A stretch of 64,000 nucleotides of DNA from Mumia sp. Pv4-285 (GTDB lineage: Bacteria > Actinomycetota > Actinomycetes > Propionibacteriales > Nocardioidaceae): positions 1,240,001 to 1,304,000 of the forward strand of contig NZ_CP162023.1 in NCBI RefSeq assembly GCF_041320275.1, written 5' to 3'. A program made the translations under genes and the position numbers. Numbering within the stretch: position 1 is the stretch's first letter; each line of letters starts with the position of its first letter. The notes beneath the pieces were generated by a model. That model was not told the origin of the DNA, ran no database searches, and was given only the letters and a program-made list of their open reading frames with translations. Shown piece after piece: positions 8,614 to 18,260 of this stretch.

Positions 8614-10725
8614 CTAGGCGCGGAGGGCGCGGCGCAGGAAGTCGAGCTGGAGCTGCGCGAGGTTCTCTGCCACCACTTCCTGCGGCGTCATGTGGGTGAC
8701 GCCGGTCAGCGGGAGCACCGCGTGCGGCTTGCCGGCCGCGAGCAGCGCCGACGAGAGCCGCAGCGTGTGCGCGACCACGACGTTGTCGTCGACCATGCCG
8801 TGGACGATCATCAGCGGCGGAAGGTCGCCGATCTCGTCGAGCCCGTTCAGCAGCGAGTTGGCGTCGTACACCTCGGGCTGCTCGTCCGGGTGCCCGAGAT
8901 AGCGCTCGGTGTAGAAGGTGTCGTAGAGCCGCCACTCGGTCACGGGCGCTCCCGCCACCGCCGCGTGGAAGACGTCGGGGCGGCGCAGGACGGCCAGCGC
9001 GGACAGGTAGCCGCCGTACGACCAGCCCATGATGCCGACGCGCTCCGGGTCGACGTCGGAGCCGTACTTGGCGACCACCGCCTCGAGGGCCGTCACCTGG
9101 TCGTCGAGCGTGACGCCGGCGAAGTCGTCGCGGATCGCCCGGTCCCACGCGCGCCCTCGACCGGGAGTGCCGCGGCCGTCCGCGACGACGACGCAGAAGC
9201 CCTGGTCGGCGATCCACTGCGGCTCGAGGAACGCCTTGGCGGAGTGCAGGACGCGCTGCGCGTGCGGACCGCCGTACGGGTGCATGACGATCGGCAGCCT
9301 CGCGGCGTGTCCGTGCTCGTGCGACCGCGGGAACAGCACGGCCGTACGGATCCCGTCGTCGCCGGCCTCCAGGTAGCGGACCTCGGGCTGGAAGCCGGGA
9401 TCGAGCGGGTTCGACGCGATAGTGCCGACGGTGGTGCCGTTGCGCAGGACGGTGGTCGTCGGGAACGGCGACGCGAGGGAGGCACGGATGCGTACGGCGG
9501 TGCCTCCGCGCTCGGTGCCTGACCACACGCCGGGGCCGTCGGTGAGCGGAACGGCCTCGCCGTCCCACCCGATCGCGAACACGTGGATCTCGCGCGGCTC
9601 CTCGGACGCCGTCACGATCGCGCCGTCCGCGCCGAGCGAGACGACCCGACGGATCTGGAGGCCTTTCGGCGAGACCGGTGCGCCGTCGACGAACAGCGTC
9701 GCGGTGTCGTCCTGATGCTCGATCGTCACCAGGCCGCCACCGGGGGCGTACGCCGGGACACCCGGCATGAGGTCGACCCAGACGTCGTCGCTCTGGGCCC
9801 TTACGAGGGTCGTCTCGCCGGTCTCGACCTCCACGGCGAGGACCGCGGCGTGCCGCTGGTCGCGCGACATGACCTGGACGAGCGGGTCTCCGTGCGGCGT
9901 CCAGGAGACGCGGGTGAGGTACGGGAAGGTGTCGTGGTCCCACGCGATCTCGGTCCGGGTGCCGTCCAGGTGCACGAGCCACAGCGACACGTCGGCGTCA
10001 GCGGTGCCGGCGGCCGGGTAGCGGTGCTCGACCGGCGAGCGGGACGGGTCGGCGGGGTCGGCGACGAACCAGGTCGCCACCGGCGACTCGTCGTAGCGCT
10101 CGACCAGCAGCGACTCGCCGTCGGGCGCCCACCAGTAGCCGCGGTGGCGCTCCATCTCCTCGGCGGCGACGAACTCGGCAAGGCCCCACGCGACGTTCTC
10201 GCCGTCGGGCTCGGCGACCGGGTAGTCGAGCGTGCCGTCCACGCCGATCACGCGCAGGGCGCCGTCGGCCACGTACGCGACGCGCCGTCCGGTCGGGTCG
10301 ACGCGGGGGTCGATCGCGGCACCGGCGGTCGGCAGGGCGGCCGTCTCGCCGGTGTCCGTCCGGCACACCCAGACCTTGCCCGACAGGGCGAACGCGGCCA
10401 GCGTGCAGGCCTCGTCCATCGCGTACGCGACGACGCCCGCAGCGGACTCCCTGCTGCGCTCACGGCGGGCACGCTCCTCGGCGGAGAGCTTCTCGCCACC
10501 GTCCCCGAGCAGCGCCGCAGCATCGGCGAGGCAGGTCTCCTCGCCGGTCTCCGCGTCGTACGCCCACAGCGACCCTGTGCGGGTTGAGCCGTCCGGCGTA
10601 CGGACGAAGAACACCCGGGACCCGTCGGGGCTCACGGTCAGGTCACGCGGGACACCCAGGGTGAACCGCAGCGACCGGGCCTGCAGACGGGGGTACGAGG
10701 TGGTCTCGTCAGCGGTGCTCGACAT
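8614..10725 (-). CDS. S9 family prolyl oligopeptidase (dipeptidyl-peptidase IV type)
   Basis: 703 residues: an N-terminal beta-propeller (DPPIV-N-like, about 1-440) and a C-terminal alpha/beta-hydrolase. Catalytic residues are Ser569 in G-W-S-Y-G-G, Asp646 or Asp647 in V-H-G-M-V-D-D-N, and His678 in G-V-T-H-M-T-P. An E-E pair near G-L-A-E-F-V-A-A-E-E-M-E-R is the typical substrate N-terminus anchor of the DPPIV group, so it probably releases X-Pro dipeptides. No signal peptide is seen, so it is likely cytoplasmic. ATG 10725 has TACGCT seven bases upstream. Confidence 0.9.
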   Translation of the reverse strand: MSSTADETTSYPRLQARSLRFTLGVPRDLTVSPDGSRVFFVRTPDGSTRTGSLWAYDAETGEETCLADAAALLGDGGEKLSAEERARRERSRESAAGVVAYAMDEACTLAAFALSGKVWVCRTDTGETAALPTAGAAIDPRVDPTGRRVAYVADGALRVIGVDGTLDYPVAEPDGENVAWGLAEFVAAEEMERHRGYWWAPDGESLLVERYDESPVATWFVADPADPSRSPVEHRYPAAGTADADVSLWLVHLDGTRTEIAWDHDTFPYLTRVSWTPHGDPLVQVMSRDQRHAAVLAVEVETGETTLVRAQSDDVWVDLMPGVPAYAPGGGLVTIEHQDDTATLFVDGAPVSPKGLQIRRVVSLGADGAIVTASEEPREIHVFAIGWDGEAVPLTDGPGVWSGTERGGTAVRIRASLASPFPTTTVLRNGTTVGTIASNPLDPGFQPEVRYLEAGDDGIRTAVLFPRSHEHGHAARLPIVMHPYGGPHAQRVLHSAKAFLEPQWIADQGFCVVVADGRGTPGRGRAWDRAIRDDFAGVTLDDQVTALEAVVAKYGSDVDPERVGIMGWSYGGYLSALAVLRRPDVFHAAVAGAPVTEWRLYDTFYTERYLGHPDEQPEVYDANSLLNGLDEIGDLPPLMIVHGMVDDNVVVAHTLRLSSALLAAGKPHAVLPLTGVTHMTPQEVVAENLAQLQLDFLRRALRA

Positions 10726-10748
10726 GCGTCCGAGCGTATCCGGAGGGG

Positions 10749-11912
10749 TCAGACCTCCACGACGTCGCTGCGCGGGTCGATCAGGATCTTGGCGTGGCGG
10801 TCGGCCGACGCGAGGGCGGCGAAAGCTCCTTCGACACCGTCGAGCCCGACGACTCCTGTGACCAGCGGAGTCGGGTCGACCGATCCGGAGGCGATCATCT
10901 GCAGCGTCTCGTAGAACTCGTCCGGCCCGTACGCGAACACGAACCGCAGGTCGATCTCCTTGTTGATCGCCATCGACGGCCGGAACGTGTCCGGCTGCAT
11001 GCAGACGCCGACCACGACGACCCGCGACAGCAGCGGCGCGTTGCTGATGACGTCCTCGATCATGCCGGGCACGCCGACGCACTCGAAGACCACCGGCCCC
11101 CGTGGACCGGCACCCGCCTTCTGGGCGGCACGCATCACGCGAGCCCACGGCAGCCCCGGCACGCGGCGCAGCGTACGGACGGTTCCGAGGGCCAGCTCGA
11201 ACAGGCCGGTCGCGGTCCGGACGTGACCCCGGCGCTCGCCGTACGCCGTCCACGGCGAGGCGAGGGTCGGGTCGACGACCACGTCGGCGCCGCACTTCAC
11301 GGCGAGGTCGCGACGAGTCGCAGAGAGGTCGCTGGCGACGACCGTGCGGACGCCGCGCGCCTTCAGCATGAGGATCACCGCGAGCCCGATCGGACCGCAC
11401 CCGATCACGACCGCGACCTCGCGCCGGCCGATCTCGCTGCGACGGACGGCGTGGTGCGCGACCGCCATCGGCTCGGTGGTGGCGGCGAGGTCGTCGCTCA
11501 GGCCGTCGGGCACGGGGAACGTGAGCTCCTCGGCCACCAGCATCTGCTCGGCGTACCCGCCCGGTGCTCGCTCGGAGAGCCCGGACAGGTGGATGCCGTC
11601 CGGCTGGCGGAGCATCGGCAGCGCGACCACGCGGGTGCCGATCGGCCAGCGCTTGCGGCACCCGGGACCGTACGAGGCGATGGTGCCGGTGAACTCGTGG
11701 CCCATCACGACCGTGTCGGTGTGGCGCATGAACGCGTCGTAGCCGATCTCGGCGGCACCGTCGGCCGTGACGTCGCTGCAGGTCCGGGCATGCAGGTCGG
11801 ACCCGCAGATCCCGCAGCGCGTGACGTCGATGAGGATCTGTCCCTTGTCCGGCACAAGATCGGGGACGGTCTCGACGGCGAGCCTGCCCTCGTGGCAGGT
11901 GACCGCCTTCAT
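10749..11912 (-). CDS. Zinc-type alcohol dehydrogenase (MDR family)
   Basis: A 387-residue medium-chain dehydrogenase. Catalytic zinc ligands are visible as C-G-I-C-G-S-D (first Cys about residue 34) and G-H-E-F. The Rossmann loop reads G-C-G-P-I-G-L. The four-Cys structural-zinc lobe of classical ADHs is absent. Its ATG overlaps the stop of the monooxygenase gene by 4 bases (ATGA), so the two are translated together. An alcohol-to-ketone oxidation preceding Baeyer-Villiger attack is the natural reading. The substrate is not evident. Confidence 0.88.
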   Translation of the reverse strand: MKAVTCHEGRLAVETVPDLVPDKGQILIDVTRCGICGSDLHARTCSDVTADGAAEIGYDAFMRHTDTVVMGHEFTGTIASYGPGCRKRWPIGTRVVALPMLRQPDGIHLSGLSERAPGGYAEQMLVAEELTFPVPDGLSDDLAATTEPMAVAHHAVRRSEIGRREVAVVIGCGPIGLAVILMLKARGVRTVVASDLSATRRDLAVKCGADVVVDPTLASPWTAYGERRGHVRTATGLFELALGTVRTLRRVPGLPWARVMRAAQKAGAGPRGPVVFECVGVPGMIEDVISNAPLLSRVVVVGVCMQPDTFRPSMAINKEIDLRFVFAYGPDEFYETLQMIASGSVDPTPLVTGVVGLDGVEGAFAALASADRHAKILIDPRSDVVEV

Positions 11913-13408
11913 GCCGACGTCCTCGTGGCCGACGCCGTCGCCGTGACGGTGCTCGTGGGCGCCGTGGTCCAGACGAGACCCTTGTCGAGGTCAGCGCGGT
12001 TGGTCTGCCACGAGTCGACGACGACGTTCTGCGCCATCGCCCACGGGTACTGGCGGGTCGCCCGCGGCAGGAGGTCGGCCGAGCGCCGGAGGTAGCCCGA
12101 CTGCATGTCCATCAGCGGCCGTGACGCCGGTGCGCCGTCCAGGGTCGGCGTGACCGTGCCCGTCGGGACCTGGGTGACCCGGTCGATGATCCGCGCGACG
12201 AGACGGGCCGTCATGTCCGACCGCATCGTCCAGGACAGGTTGATGTAGCCGACGCAGAACGCGAAGTTCGGGACGCCGCTCAGCATGCAGGCGCGGTACG
12301 CGACGGTGTCGCGGAGGTCGACCGGCGCGCCGTCGACACTGATCGTGGCCCCGCCGAGCAGCTGGAGCGACAGGCCGGTCGCCGTGATCACCACGTCGGC
12401 CTCGAGGACGTCGCCGGACTCGAGCAGGATCCCGTTGTCGACGAACCGGTCGATCCGGTCGGTGACGACGGAGGCGCGGCCCGTGCGGATCGCCTCGAAC
12501 AGGTCGCCTCCGGGGGAGATGCACAGCCGCTGGTCCCACGGCTTGTACGGCGGGCTGAAGTGCGCATCGGCGACGGCCTGCGACCCGGTGGCGCTCGCGG
12601 CGCCCTTGTGGAAGAGGCCCGCCATCGTGCCGGGGAGGCGGCGGCATGCCTGGTAGAACGCCCACTGCAGAGCCGTGTTCTTGGTGCGCACCGCGAGGTG
12701 GCCGGCCTTCGCTGGGAGCACCGACCGGACCGCGTTGCCGATCGCGTCCTGCCTCGGCTGCGCCACCACGTACGTCGGGGTGCGCTGCAGCATCGTGACG
12801 TGACCGGCCTGCTCGGCGACCGCCGGGACGATCGTCACCGCTGTCGCACCGCTGCCGATGACGACGACCTTCTTTCCGGCGTAGTCCAGGTCCTCGGGCC
12901 AGAACTGAGGGTGCACCAGCCGGCCCGCGAAGTCCTCGATACCCGCGAAGCCGGGGTCGTACGGAGCGGCGTAGTCGTAGTAGCCGCTGCAGAACGACAC
13001 GAACCGCGCCTCGTACGTCTCCTCGTGCTGGTCGTCGCCCGTGACGACGCGGACGGTCCAGCGCGCCTTCTCGGACGACCAGTCGGCACTCACGACCCGC
13101 GTGGAGAACCGGATGTGCCGGTCGATGCCGAACTCGCGGGCGGTGTCCACAAGGTAGGTGCGGATGCTGTCGCCGTCGACGATCGCGTCCTTCCCCCGCC
13201 AAGGACGAAAGGGGAAGGAGAGGGTGAAGATGTCGGAGTCCGAGCGGACACCGGGATAGCGGAAGAGGTCCCAGGTGCCGCCGATCGCGGCCCGCGCCTC
13301 GACGATCTCGTAGCTGAGGTCGGAGCGACGCTCCTGGAGGCGGTACGCCGCCCCGATCCCCGACAGTCCTGCGCCCACGATGAGCACGTCGACGGTGCGG
13401 TCGGCCAT
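11909..13408 (-). CDS. Flavin monooxygenase, EthA-like Baeyer-Villiger type
   Basis: 499 residues. The FAD dinucleotide fold G-A-G-L-S-G is at residues 12-17, a second G-S-G-A-T-A motif binds NADPH, and between them lies F-A-G-R-L-V-H-P-Q-F-W, a match to the Baeyer-Villiger fingerprint FxGxxxHxxxW. EthA of M. tuberculosis has similar length and motif. I choose ATG 13408 because GGAGG sits 5 bases upstream; the in-frame ATG nine codons earlier lacks a site. It likely turns a ketone into an ester. It overlaps the dehydrogenase gene and lies 100 bases downstream of an AraC gene on the same strand. Confidence 0.88.
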   Translation of the reverse strand: MADRTVDVLIVGAGLSGIGAAYRLQERRSDLSYEIVEARAAIGGTWDLFRYPGVRSDSDIFTLSFPFRPWRGKDAIVDGDSIRTYLVDTAREFGIDRHIRFSTRVVSADWSSEKARWTVRVVTGDDQHEETYEARFVSFCSGYYDYAAPYDPGFAGIEDFAGRLVHPQFWPEDLDYAGKKVVVIGSGATAVTIVPAVAEQAGHVTMLQRTPTYVVAQPRQDAIGNAVRSVLPAKAGHLAVRTKNTALQWAFYQACRRLPGTMAGLFHKGAASATGSQAVADAHFSPPYKPWDQRLCISPGGDLFEAIRTGRASVVTDRIDRFVDNGILLESGDVLEADVVITATGLSLQLLGGATISVDGAPVDLRDTVAYRACMLSGVPNFAFCVGYINLSWTMRSDMTARLVARIIDRVTQVPTGTVTPTLDGAPASRPLMDMQSGYLRRSADLLPRATRQYPWAMAQNVVVDSWQTNRADLDKGLVWTTAPTSTVTATASATRTSA

Positions 13409-13508
13409 GGGGCCTCCTTCGCTGGTCTCGGTCATGCCGGCAGACGGGGTCCGCCGTGTTCGATTGTGACGCGGACCACTCGCGAATACTTGACTCTCGA
13501 CGACAATC

Positions 13509-14387
13509 TCAGTGGCTGCCCTGTCGTACCGCCGTCGGAGTCTCCCCCCACCACCGCCGCGCGCTCCGAGTCAGCGTCGCCTGCTCGGCGAACCCGACGG
13601 CGGCGGAGATCTCGTGCAGCGGCACCGCGGTCCGCGTGAGGTAGCGGTGGACCGTCTCGCGACGCACGTCGTCGACGATCTGGGCGAACCCGGTGCCCTG
13701 GTCGGCGAGGCGGCGCTGCAGTGTGCGGCGGTGGACGTTGAGCAGCCGGGCGACGTGCGTCATCTGCGGCGGAACGTACGCGAGGGTCTCGTGGACGATC
13801 GCACGAGTGCGACCTGCGAGGTCCTCGAGCTCGGCAGGCAGGACCGACTCGAGGTACGCCATCGCGCGGGCGCGGTTCGCCTCGTCCGCGCCCGCGATCG
13901 GCGTGGAGGCGAAGTCGGCCGGGAGGCGCAGGTAGGTCAGCGCGGACGAGACCACGACCGGTACGCCGAAGAACTCCTCGTAGACGGCGAGGGGTGCGAT
14001 CGGCTCGTACGCGAGGTGCACCGACCGCAGCCCGTACCCCGGACCCGCCATGAGGTCGAACGCGCGGTGCACGAACCCGATCCCCGCATCCATCGACTGG
14101 ACCCGCGGTGGCGCGCCGAGGTTCGCCTCGTACACGAACGCCGTCGTCGCCGTGTCCCCGCTCAGGTCCGGGCGGAGGTCGACGCGGATCGTGTCGGTGT
14201 GGAACCGCAGATAGCGCGCAACGGCGGCCAGCGCCTCGCCGACGCTCGGCGAGTTGACGAGGATGTCGTCCTCGTCGAGGACCGCGGGGTCGAGGCCCAC
14301 GCGTCGGGCCATCGCGTCGGCGTCGCCGCCCAGCGACTCCACCACCGCGCGGAAGCCCTTGACCCCCGCCGAGCGCATCGTCGCCAC
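13509..14387 (-). CDS. AraC-family regulator with arabinose-binding-like N-domain (OruR type)
   Basis: 292 residues. Residues 20-200 fit the Arabinose_bd-like ligand domain of the OruR/VirS group; the last 90 residues hold two helix-turn-helices (R-L-L-N-V-H-R-R-T-L-Q-R-R and I-S-A-A-V-G-F-A-E-Q). It lies directly upstream of, and on the same strand as, the monooxygenase-dehydrogenase pair and probably controls it. GTG 14387 has CAGACT six bases upstream (leaderless pattern); ATG 14378 is an alternative. Confidence 0.88.
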   Translation of the reverse strand: MATMRSAGVKGFRAVVESLGGDADAMARRVGLDPAVLDEDDILVNSPSVGEALAAVARYLRFHTDTIRVDLRPDLSGDTATTAFVYEANLGAPPRVQSMDAGIGFVHRAFDLMAGPGYGLRSVHLAYEPIAPLAVYEEFFGVPVVVSSALTYLRLPADFASTPIAGADEANRARAMAYLESVLPAELEDLAGRTRAIVHETLAYVPPQMTHVARLLNVHRRTLQRRLADQGTGFAQIVDDVRRETVHRYLTRTAVPLHEISAAVGFAEQATLTRSARRWWGETPTAVRQGSH

Positions 14388-14477
14388 GACCGGAGTCTGA
14401 GCACTGGTCCGGCCGGCGTCAAGCGGCCCGTCCTGCGCCCGGCGATCCGGTCGGTGCGCGTCGCTACGCTGGACCGC

Positions 14478-15395
14478 ATGTCCGACAACCTTCCCGACCG
14501 CCGCCTGCTGCTGGTGCACGCGCACCCCGACGACGAGACCATCACGACCGGCGCGACGATGGCCAAGTACGCCGCCGACGGTGCTCACGTCACCCTCGTG
14601 ACGTGCACGCTCGGCGAGCAGGGTGAGGTCCTGGTCCCCGAGCTCGCGCACCTCGCCGCCGACCGTGACGACCGGCTCGGCGAGCACCGCATCACCGAGC
14701 GCGACGACGCCATGAAGGTCCTCGGCATCACCGACACCCGCTGGCTCGGCGGCGCCGGCACCTACCGCGACTCGGGCATGGCGTGGTCGGACTCGGGCGC
14801 GGCGACCGTCGCTCCCGACGTCGCCGACAACGCCTTCTGGCTCGCCGACCTGCGCGAGGCGGCCGACCACCTCGTCGCCGTCATCCGAGAGATCCGGCCG
14901 CAGGTCCTCATCACGTACGACGACTTCGGCAACTACGGCCATCCTGACCACGTGCAGGCGCACCGCGTGGCGACGTACGCGGTCGCGCTCGCCGCCGTCG
15001 ACTCCTACCGCCGTGACCTCGGCGCCGCCTGGGACGTCGCCAAGGTCTACTGGACGGCCAACTCCGAGTCCTGGCTGCGAGAGGGCCTCCGACGACTGCG
15101 CGAGGCGGGCGACCACACCACGTTCGAGGGGCTGGACCCCGACGGCGACCTGTCGTTCATGGCCGTGCCCGACGACCAGATCGCGGCGTCGGTCAAGGCC
15201 GACGAGTTCGCGGAGGCCAAGCTGGCGGCGATGCGTGCGTACCCGACCCAGATCCAGGTCGACAGCCCGTTCTTCGCCCTGTCCAACAACCTCGGCGCCT
15301 ACGTGTGGGGCACGGAGTTCTTCCGGATCGCAAAGGGCACGCCGGTCCCGGGGGAGGACGGGTTGGAGCACGACCTGTTCGCAGGCACGCGGTGA
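14478..15395 (+). CDS. mshB: N-acetyl-glucosaminyl-inositol deacetylase of mycothiol synthesis
   Basis: A 305-residue PIG-L/LmbE metalloenzyme. It deacetylates GlcNAc-Ins to GlcN-Ins, the second committed step to mycothiol, the main actinobacterial thiol. Zinc motif A-H-P-D-D-E is at residues 15-20 and the second motif N-Y-G-H-P-D-H-V-Q-A-H-R is intact. Length and the extra C-terminal region match MshB rather than short LmbE proteins; Mca amidase is the main alternative. ATG 14478 has TACGCT seven bases upstream. The next gene starts inside its stop (GTGA). Confidence 0.9.
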   Translation: MSDNLPDRRLLLVHAHPDDETITTGATMAKYAADGAHVTLVTCTLGEQGEVLVPELAHLAADRDDRLGEHRITERDDAMKVLGITDTRWLGGAGTYRDSGMAWSDSGAATVAPDVADNAFWLADLREAADHLVAVIREIRPQVLITYDDFGNYGHPDHVQAHRVATYAVALAAVDSYRRDLGAAWDVAKVYWTANSESWLREGLRRLREAGDHTTFEGLDPDGDLSFMAVPDDQIAASVKADEFAEAKLAAMRAYPTQIQVDSPFFALSNNLGAYVWGTEFFRIAKGTPVPGEDGLEHDLFAGTR

Positions 15396-15805
15396 CGGCC
15401 GAGCGCGGGTACGCAGTGACGGTGAGGCCGCTCGTGCTCGTGCTCGCCGTCCTGCTCGGTGCCGCCGTGTGCGTCGCCGGACTCGTGGTCCACCGACACG
15501 TCGACCTGTCCGTGCCGTGGGGTCTGCTCCTGGTGCTCGCCACGGTCGTGCTCGCGACACGGGCGGCCGGCTACCTCGTCGGCACGGCGGGTGCGGTCGC
15601 GCTCGCCGGCGGCTACGGAGTCGTGCTCTTCCTGGGGACGTCGTCGCGGCCGGAGGGCGACTACCTGGTGGCGGCCGACACGCTCGGCTACGCCTTCCTG
15701 CTCGGATCGCTCGCCGCGCTCGTGGCAGGCCTCCTCTGGACGATGCGAGGCGCAGGTCACATCGCCCCCGGTCGGCCGGACGATCCCCGTACGCTGGGAT
15801 CGTGA
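15392..15805 (+). CDS. Small four-helix membrane protein linked to mshB
   Basis: 137 residues with four predicted membrane helices, a short polar N-terminus and a charged tail; no catalytic motif. It overlaps mshB at its start and the flavin reductase at its end, each by 4 bases, so it is translated from the mshB transcript. A small membrane protein next to mshB recurs in actinobacteria (DUF6113-like, from memory). Function unknown. Confidence 0.78.
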   Translation: MTAERGYAVTVRPLVLVLAVLLGAAVCVAGLVVHRHVDLSVPWGLLLVLATVVLATRAAGYLVGTAGAVALAGGYGVVLFLGTSSRPEGDYLVAADTLGYAFLLGSLAALVAGLLWTMRGAGHIAPGRPDDPRTLGS

Positions 15806-16404
15806 GCGCAGCGTCCCACCCCCTGGATCCCGCGACGTCACGGGCATTCCGTGACGTCCTCGGGCGCTTCGCGAGCGGTGTCACCGTCGTGACGAGCGTC
15901 GTCGACGGGGTCGATCACGCGATGACGGCGAGCGCCTTCACCTCCGTCTCGCTCGACCCTGCCCTCGTGCTCGTCGTCGTGGACAGGCGCAACCGCTTCC
16001 ACGATGCCGTCCTCGCCTCGGGCGCGTGGGGGGTCTCGATCCTCTCCGAGGGCGGCCAGGACGACGCGACCTGGCTCGCTCACCGCGGGCGGCCGCTCGA
16101 GGACCAGCTGGCACGGGTTCCGCACCATCGCGGTGTCGAGACGGGTGTCGCGCTGCTCGACCGCGGCATCGCCTGGCTCGAGTGCACCACCTGGCAGACG
16201 TACGACGGTGGTGACCACACGATCGTCGTCGGGCAGGTCGTCGCCGCATCGGTCCGTCTCGACACGGAACAGTCCGGTCTCGATATCGGGGAGTCGCCCC
16301 TCGGCGAGCCGCTGCTCTACTACCGTTCGCACTACGGCGCCCTCGTACGCTCTCCCGAGAGCGAGAAGAACTCGGGCCCGTCGCCGGTCGAGCAGCACCG
16401 CTGA
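15802..16404 (+). CDS. Flavin reductase domain protein (HpaC-like)
   Basis: 200 residues with the FMN-binding split barrel of flavin reductases: F-A-S-G-V-T-V-V-T near residue 23, T-A-S-A-F-T-S-V-S-L-D-P, and H-T-I-V-V-G-Q-V near 153. Such proteins supply reduced FMN or FAD to two-component monooxygenases, or act as NAD(P)H:flavin oxidoreductases. The start GTG 15802 overlaps the previous stop, yet TACGCT lies six bases upstream, so it may be expressed both from the mshB transcript and from its own leaderless start. Its last 20 residues are disordered. Confidence 0.88.
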   Translation: MSAASHPLDPATSRAFRDVLGRFASGVTVVTSVVDGVDHAMTASAFTSVSLDPALVLVVVDRRNRFHDAVLASGAWGVSILSEGGQDDATWLAHRGRPLEDQLARVPHHRGVETGVALLDRGIAWLECTTWQTYDGGDHTIVVGQVVAASVRLDTEQSGLDIGESPLGEPLLYYRSHYGALVRSPESEKNSGPSPVEQHR

Positions 16405-16452
16405 CCTGCGCGCCAGCCCGGAAGACGCAATCCCCGCACACGAGGACACCCA

Positions 16453-18219
16453 TTGGCCACCGCACCGACGCTCTCCGAGCAGGACCCCTCGCTCGACGAG
16501 CAACGCCGCAAGCGCGGCAACATCATCGCCCTGATCGTGCTCACCGCGGTCGGGCTGGTCGTCGTGGTCGGATATGTGGTCCTGCACTTCGCGACGTCCG
16601 ACCGGGTCCCGGCCGGCACCTCGATCGGTGGCGTCGAGGTCGGGATGGTCTCGTTGGACGAGGCACGCAGCACGCTGGGTGACGAGCTGGAGGGTCCCGC
16701 CGCGGAGCCGGTCCGGATCGTACGCGGCAAGAAGACGTACGAGCTCACGCCGGAGGAGGCCGGGCTCGCTGTCGATCTCGACGCGTCGATCGCCCAGACC
16801 GGTGCTGCCGACTCGGTCTGGAACCCGTTGACCATGATCGACGTCCTCGTCGGGTCAGAGGACTACCCGGTCGAGCTCGACGTGGACGAGAGCGCCCTGG
16901 ACGCTGCGGTCGCATCGGTCGCCGAGGACACCGACCGCGAGGTCGCCGAGGGCCGCATCGACTTCCCGGACGGACGTCCCGAGGTGACGGAGCCGAAGGC
17001 CGGCCGCGCCGTCGACCAGGACGCGACGGTGGCCCTCGTCCGCGGGTCCTACCCGCTCGAGCACACCACGCTGAAGCTTCCCGTCGACGCTCTCGAGCCC
17101 ACCGTCACGAGCGACGACCTGACCGCAGCGGTCACGGAGATCGCGGAGCCGGCCGTCTCGGGGCCCGTGAAGATCGTCGTCGGCAAGAAGTCTGCCCAGC
17201 TCGCTCCCTCCGACTACGCCGAGGCGCTCAGCATCCAGGTGACCGACGGCAAGCTCACGCCGGTCGTCGACCCCATGAAGCTCGCCGAGCCGCTCGCGGA
17301 CGCGACCACCGAGATCGGCACCCCGGCGAAGGACGCCACGATCGCGATCCGCAACGGCAGGCCGGCGGTCGTGCCCGGCAAGCCCGGCGTGGGCGTGGCG
17401 GCCGACGACGTGGCGACGGCGATCGTGCCGGTCCTGTCGAAGTCCGGCGACGCGCGGGTGCTCACGGTCGAGGCCTCGAAGAAGCAGCCCGACCGGACGA
17501 CCGATGATCTCCAGAAGCTCGGCATCGAGGAGAAGGTCAGCTCGTTCAGCACCAACTTCCCCTACGCCGAGTACCGCAACGTCAACCAGGGTCGAGCCGC
17601 ACAGCTGGTCAACGGCACCATCCTGGAACCGGGCGAGACGTTCAGCTTCAACGACACCGTCGGTGAGCGTACGGCCGCCAACGGCTTCACCACCGGCACG
17701 ATGATCAGCAACGGGGTCTTCCGCGAGGATCTCGGCGGAGGCGTCTCGCAGGTGGCGACGACGCTCTACAACGCGGGGTTCTTCGCCGGGCTCGAAGACG
17801 TCACGCACAAGCCGCACAGCTTCTACATCAGCCGCTATCCGGTGGGTCGTGAGGCGACCGTCGCGTGGCCCACGGTGGATCTGAAGTTCAAGAACACCAC
17901 GGACCACGGCATCTACATCCAGGCTTGGGTCAACAAGAGCACGCCGGGGTCGTCGGGCTCGATGAACGTCACCATGTGGGGTACGAAGAAGTGGGACGTC
18001 ACGGCGGGGGTGTCGAGCAAGCGCAACTTCCGCTCGCCGGCGACCCGCTACGACGCGTCGGACAAGTGCGTCCCCCAAGGCGGCGTGACGGGGTTCGACA
18101 TCGACGTCTTTCGGACGTTCAAGATCGATGGCAAGGTCGTCGATCGCGAGACGATCACGGCGAACTACAACGCAGCCGACAACGTCAAGTGCGAGAAGGC
18201 GCCGAAGAAGGGCGACTGA
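16453..18219 (+). CDS. Membrane-anchored VanW/YoaR-like protein
   Basis: 588 residues. Residues 1-22 are cytoplasmic, a single helix spans about 23-46, and the rest is extracellular. Two or three copies of a roughly 110-residue PG-binding-4-like domain (each with a short strand repeat beginning V-R-I-V-x-G-K-K or I-A-I-R-N-G-R) precede a VanW domain at about 375-510 containing G-E-T-F-S-F-N-D and G-G-G-V-S-Q-V-A-T-T-L-Y. The family is thought to act at peptidoglycan, and VanW itself is of unknown mechanism. The start is TTG 16453 with GAGGA about 10 bases upstream. Confidence 0.85.
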   Translation: MATAPTLSEQDPSLDEQRRKRGNIIALIVLTAVGLVVVVGYVVLHFATSDRVPAGTSIGGVEVGMVSLDEARSTLGDELEGPAAEPVRIVRGKKTYELTPEEAGLAVDLDASIAQTGAADSVWNPLTMIDVLVGSEDYPVELDVDESALDAAVASVAEDTDREVAEGRIDFPDGRPEVTEPKAGRAVDQDATVALVRGSYPLEHTTLKLPVDALEPTVTSDDLTAAVTEIAEPAVSGPVKIVVGKKSAQLAPSDYAEALSIQVTDGKLTPVVDPMKLAEPLADATTEIGTPAKDATIAIRNGRPAVVPGKPGVGVAADDVATAIVPVLSKSGDARVLTVEASKKQPDRTTDDLQKLGIEEKVSSFSTNFPYAEYRNVNQGRAAQLVNGTILEPGETFSFNDTVGERTAANGFTTGTMISNGVFREDLGGGVSQVATTLYNAGFFAGLEDVTHKPHSFYISRYPVGREATVAWPTVDLKFKNTTDHGIYIQAWVNKSTPGSSGSMNVTMWGTKKWDVTAGVSSKRNFRSPATRYDASDKCVPQGGVTGFDIDVFRTFKIDGKVVDRETITANYNAADNVKCEKAPKKGD

Positions 18220-18260
18220 CGACCGACGCGCGACGTTCTGGCGGCGCGCGATGTTGTCCT

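Noticed and set aside
8614-11661. Very long alternative reading frames that run across several genes on either strand
   Set aside because: They are byproducts of high GC, with Arg/Pro/Gly-rich translations and no domain signal; the frames listed carry motifs and starts.
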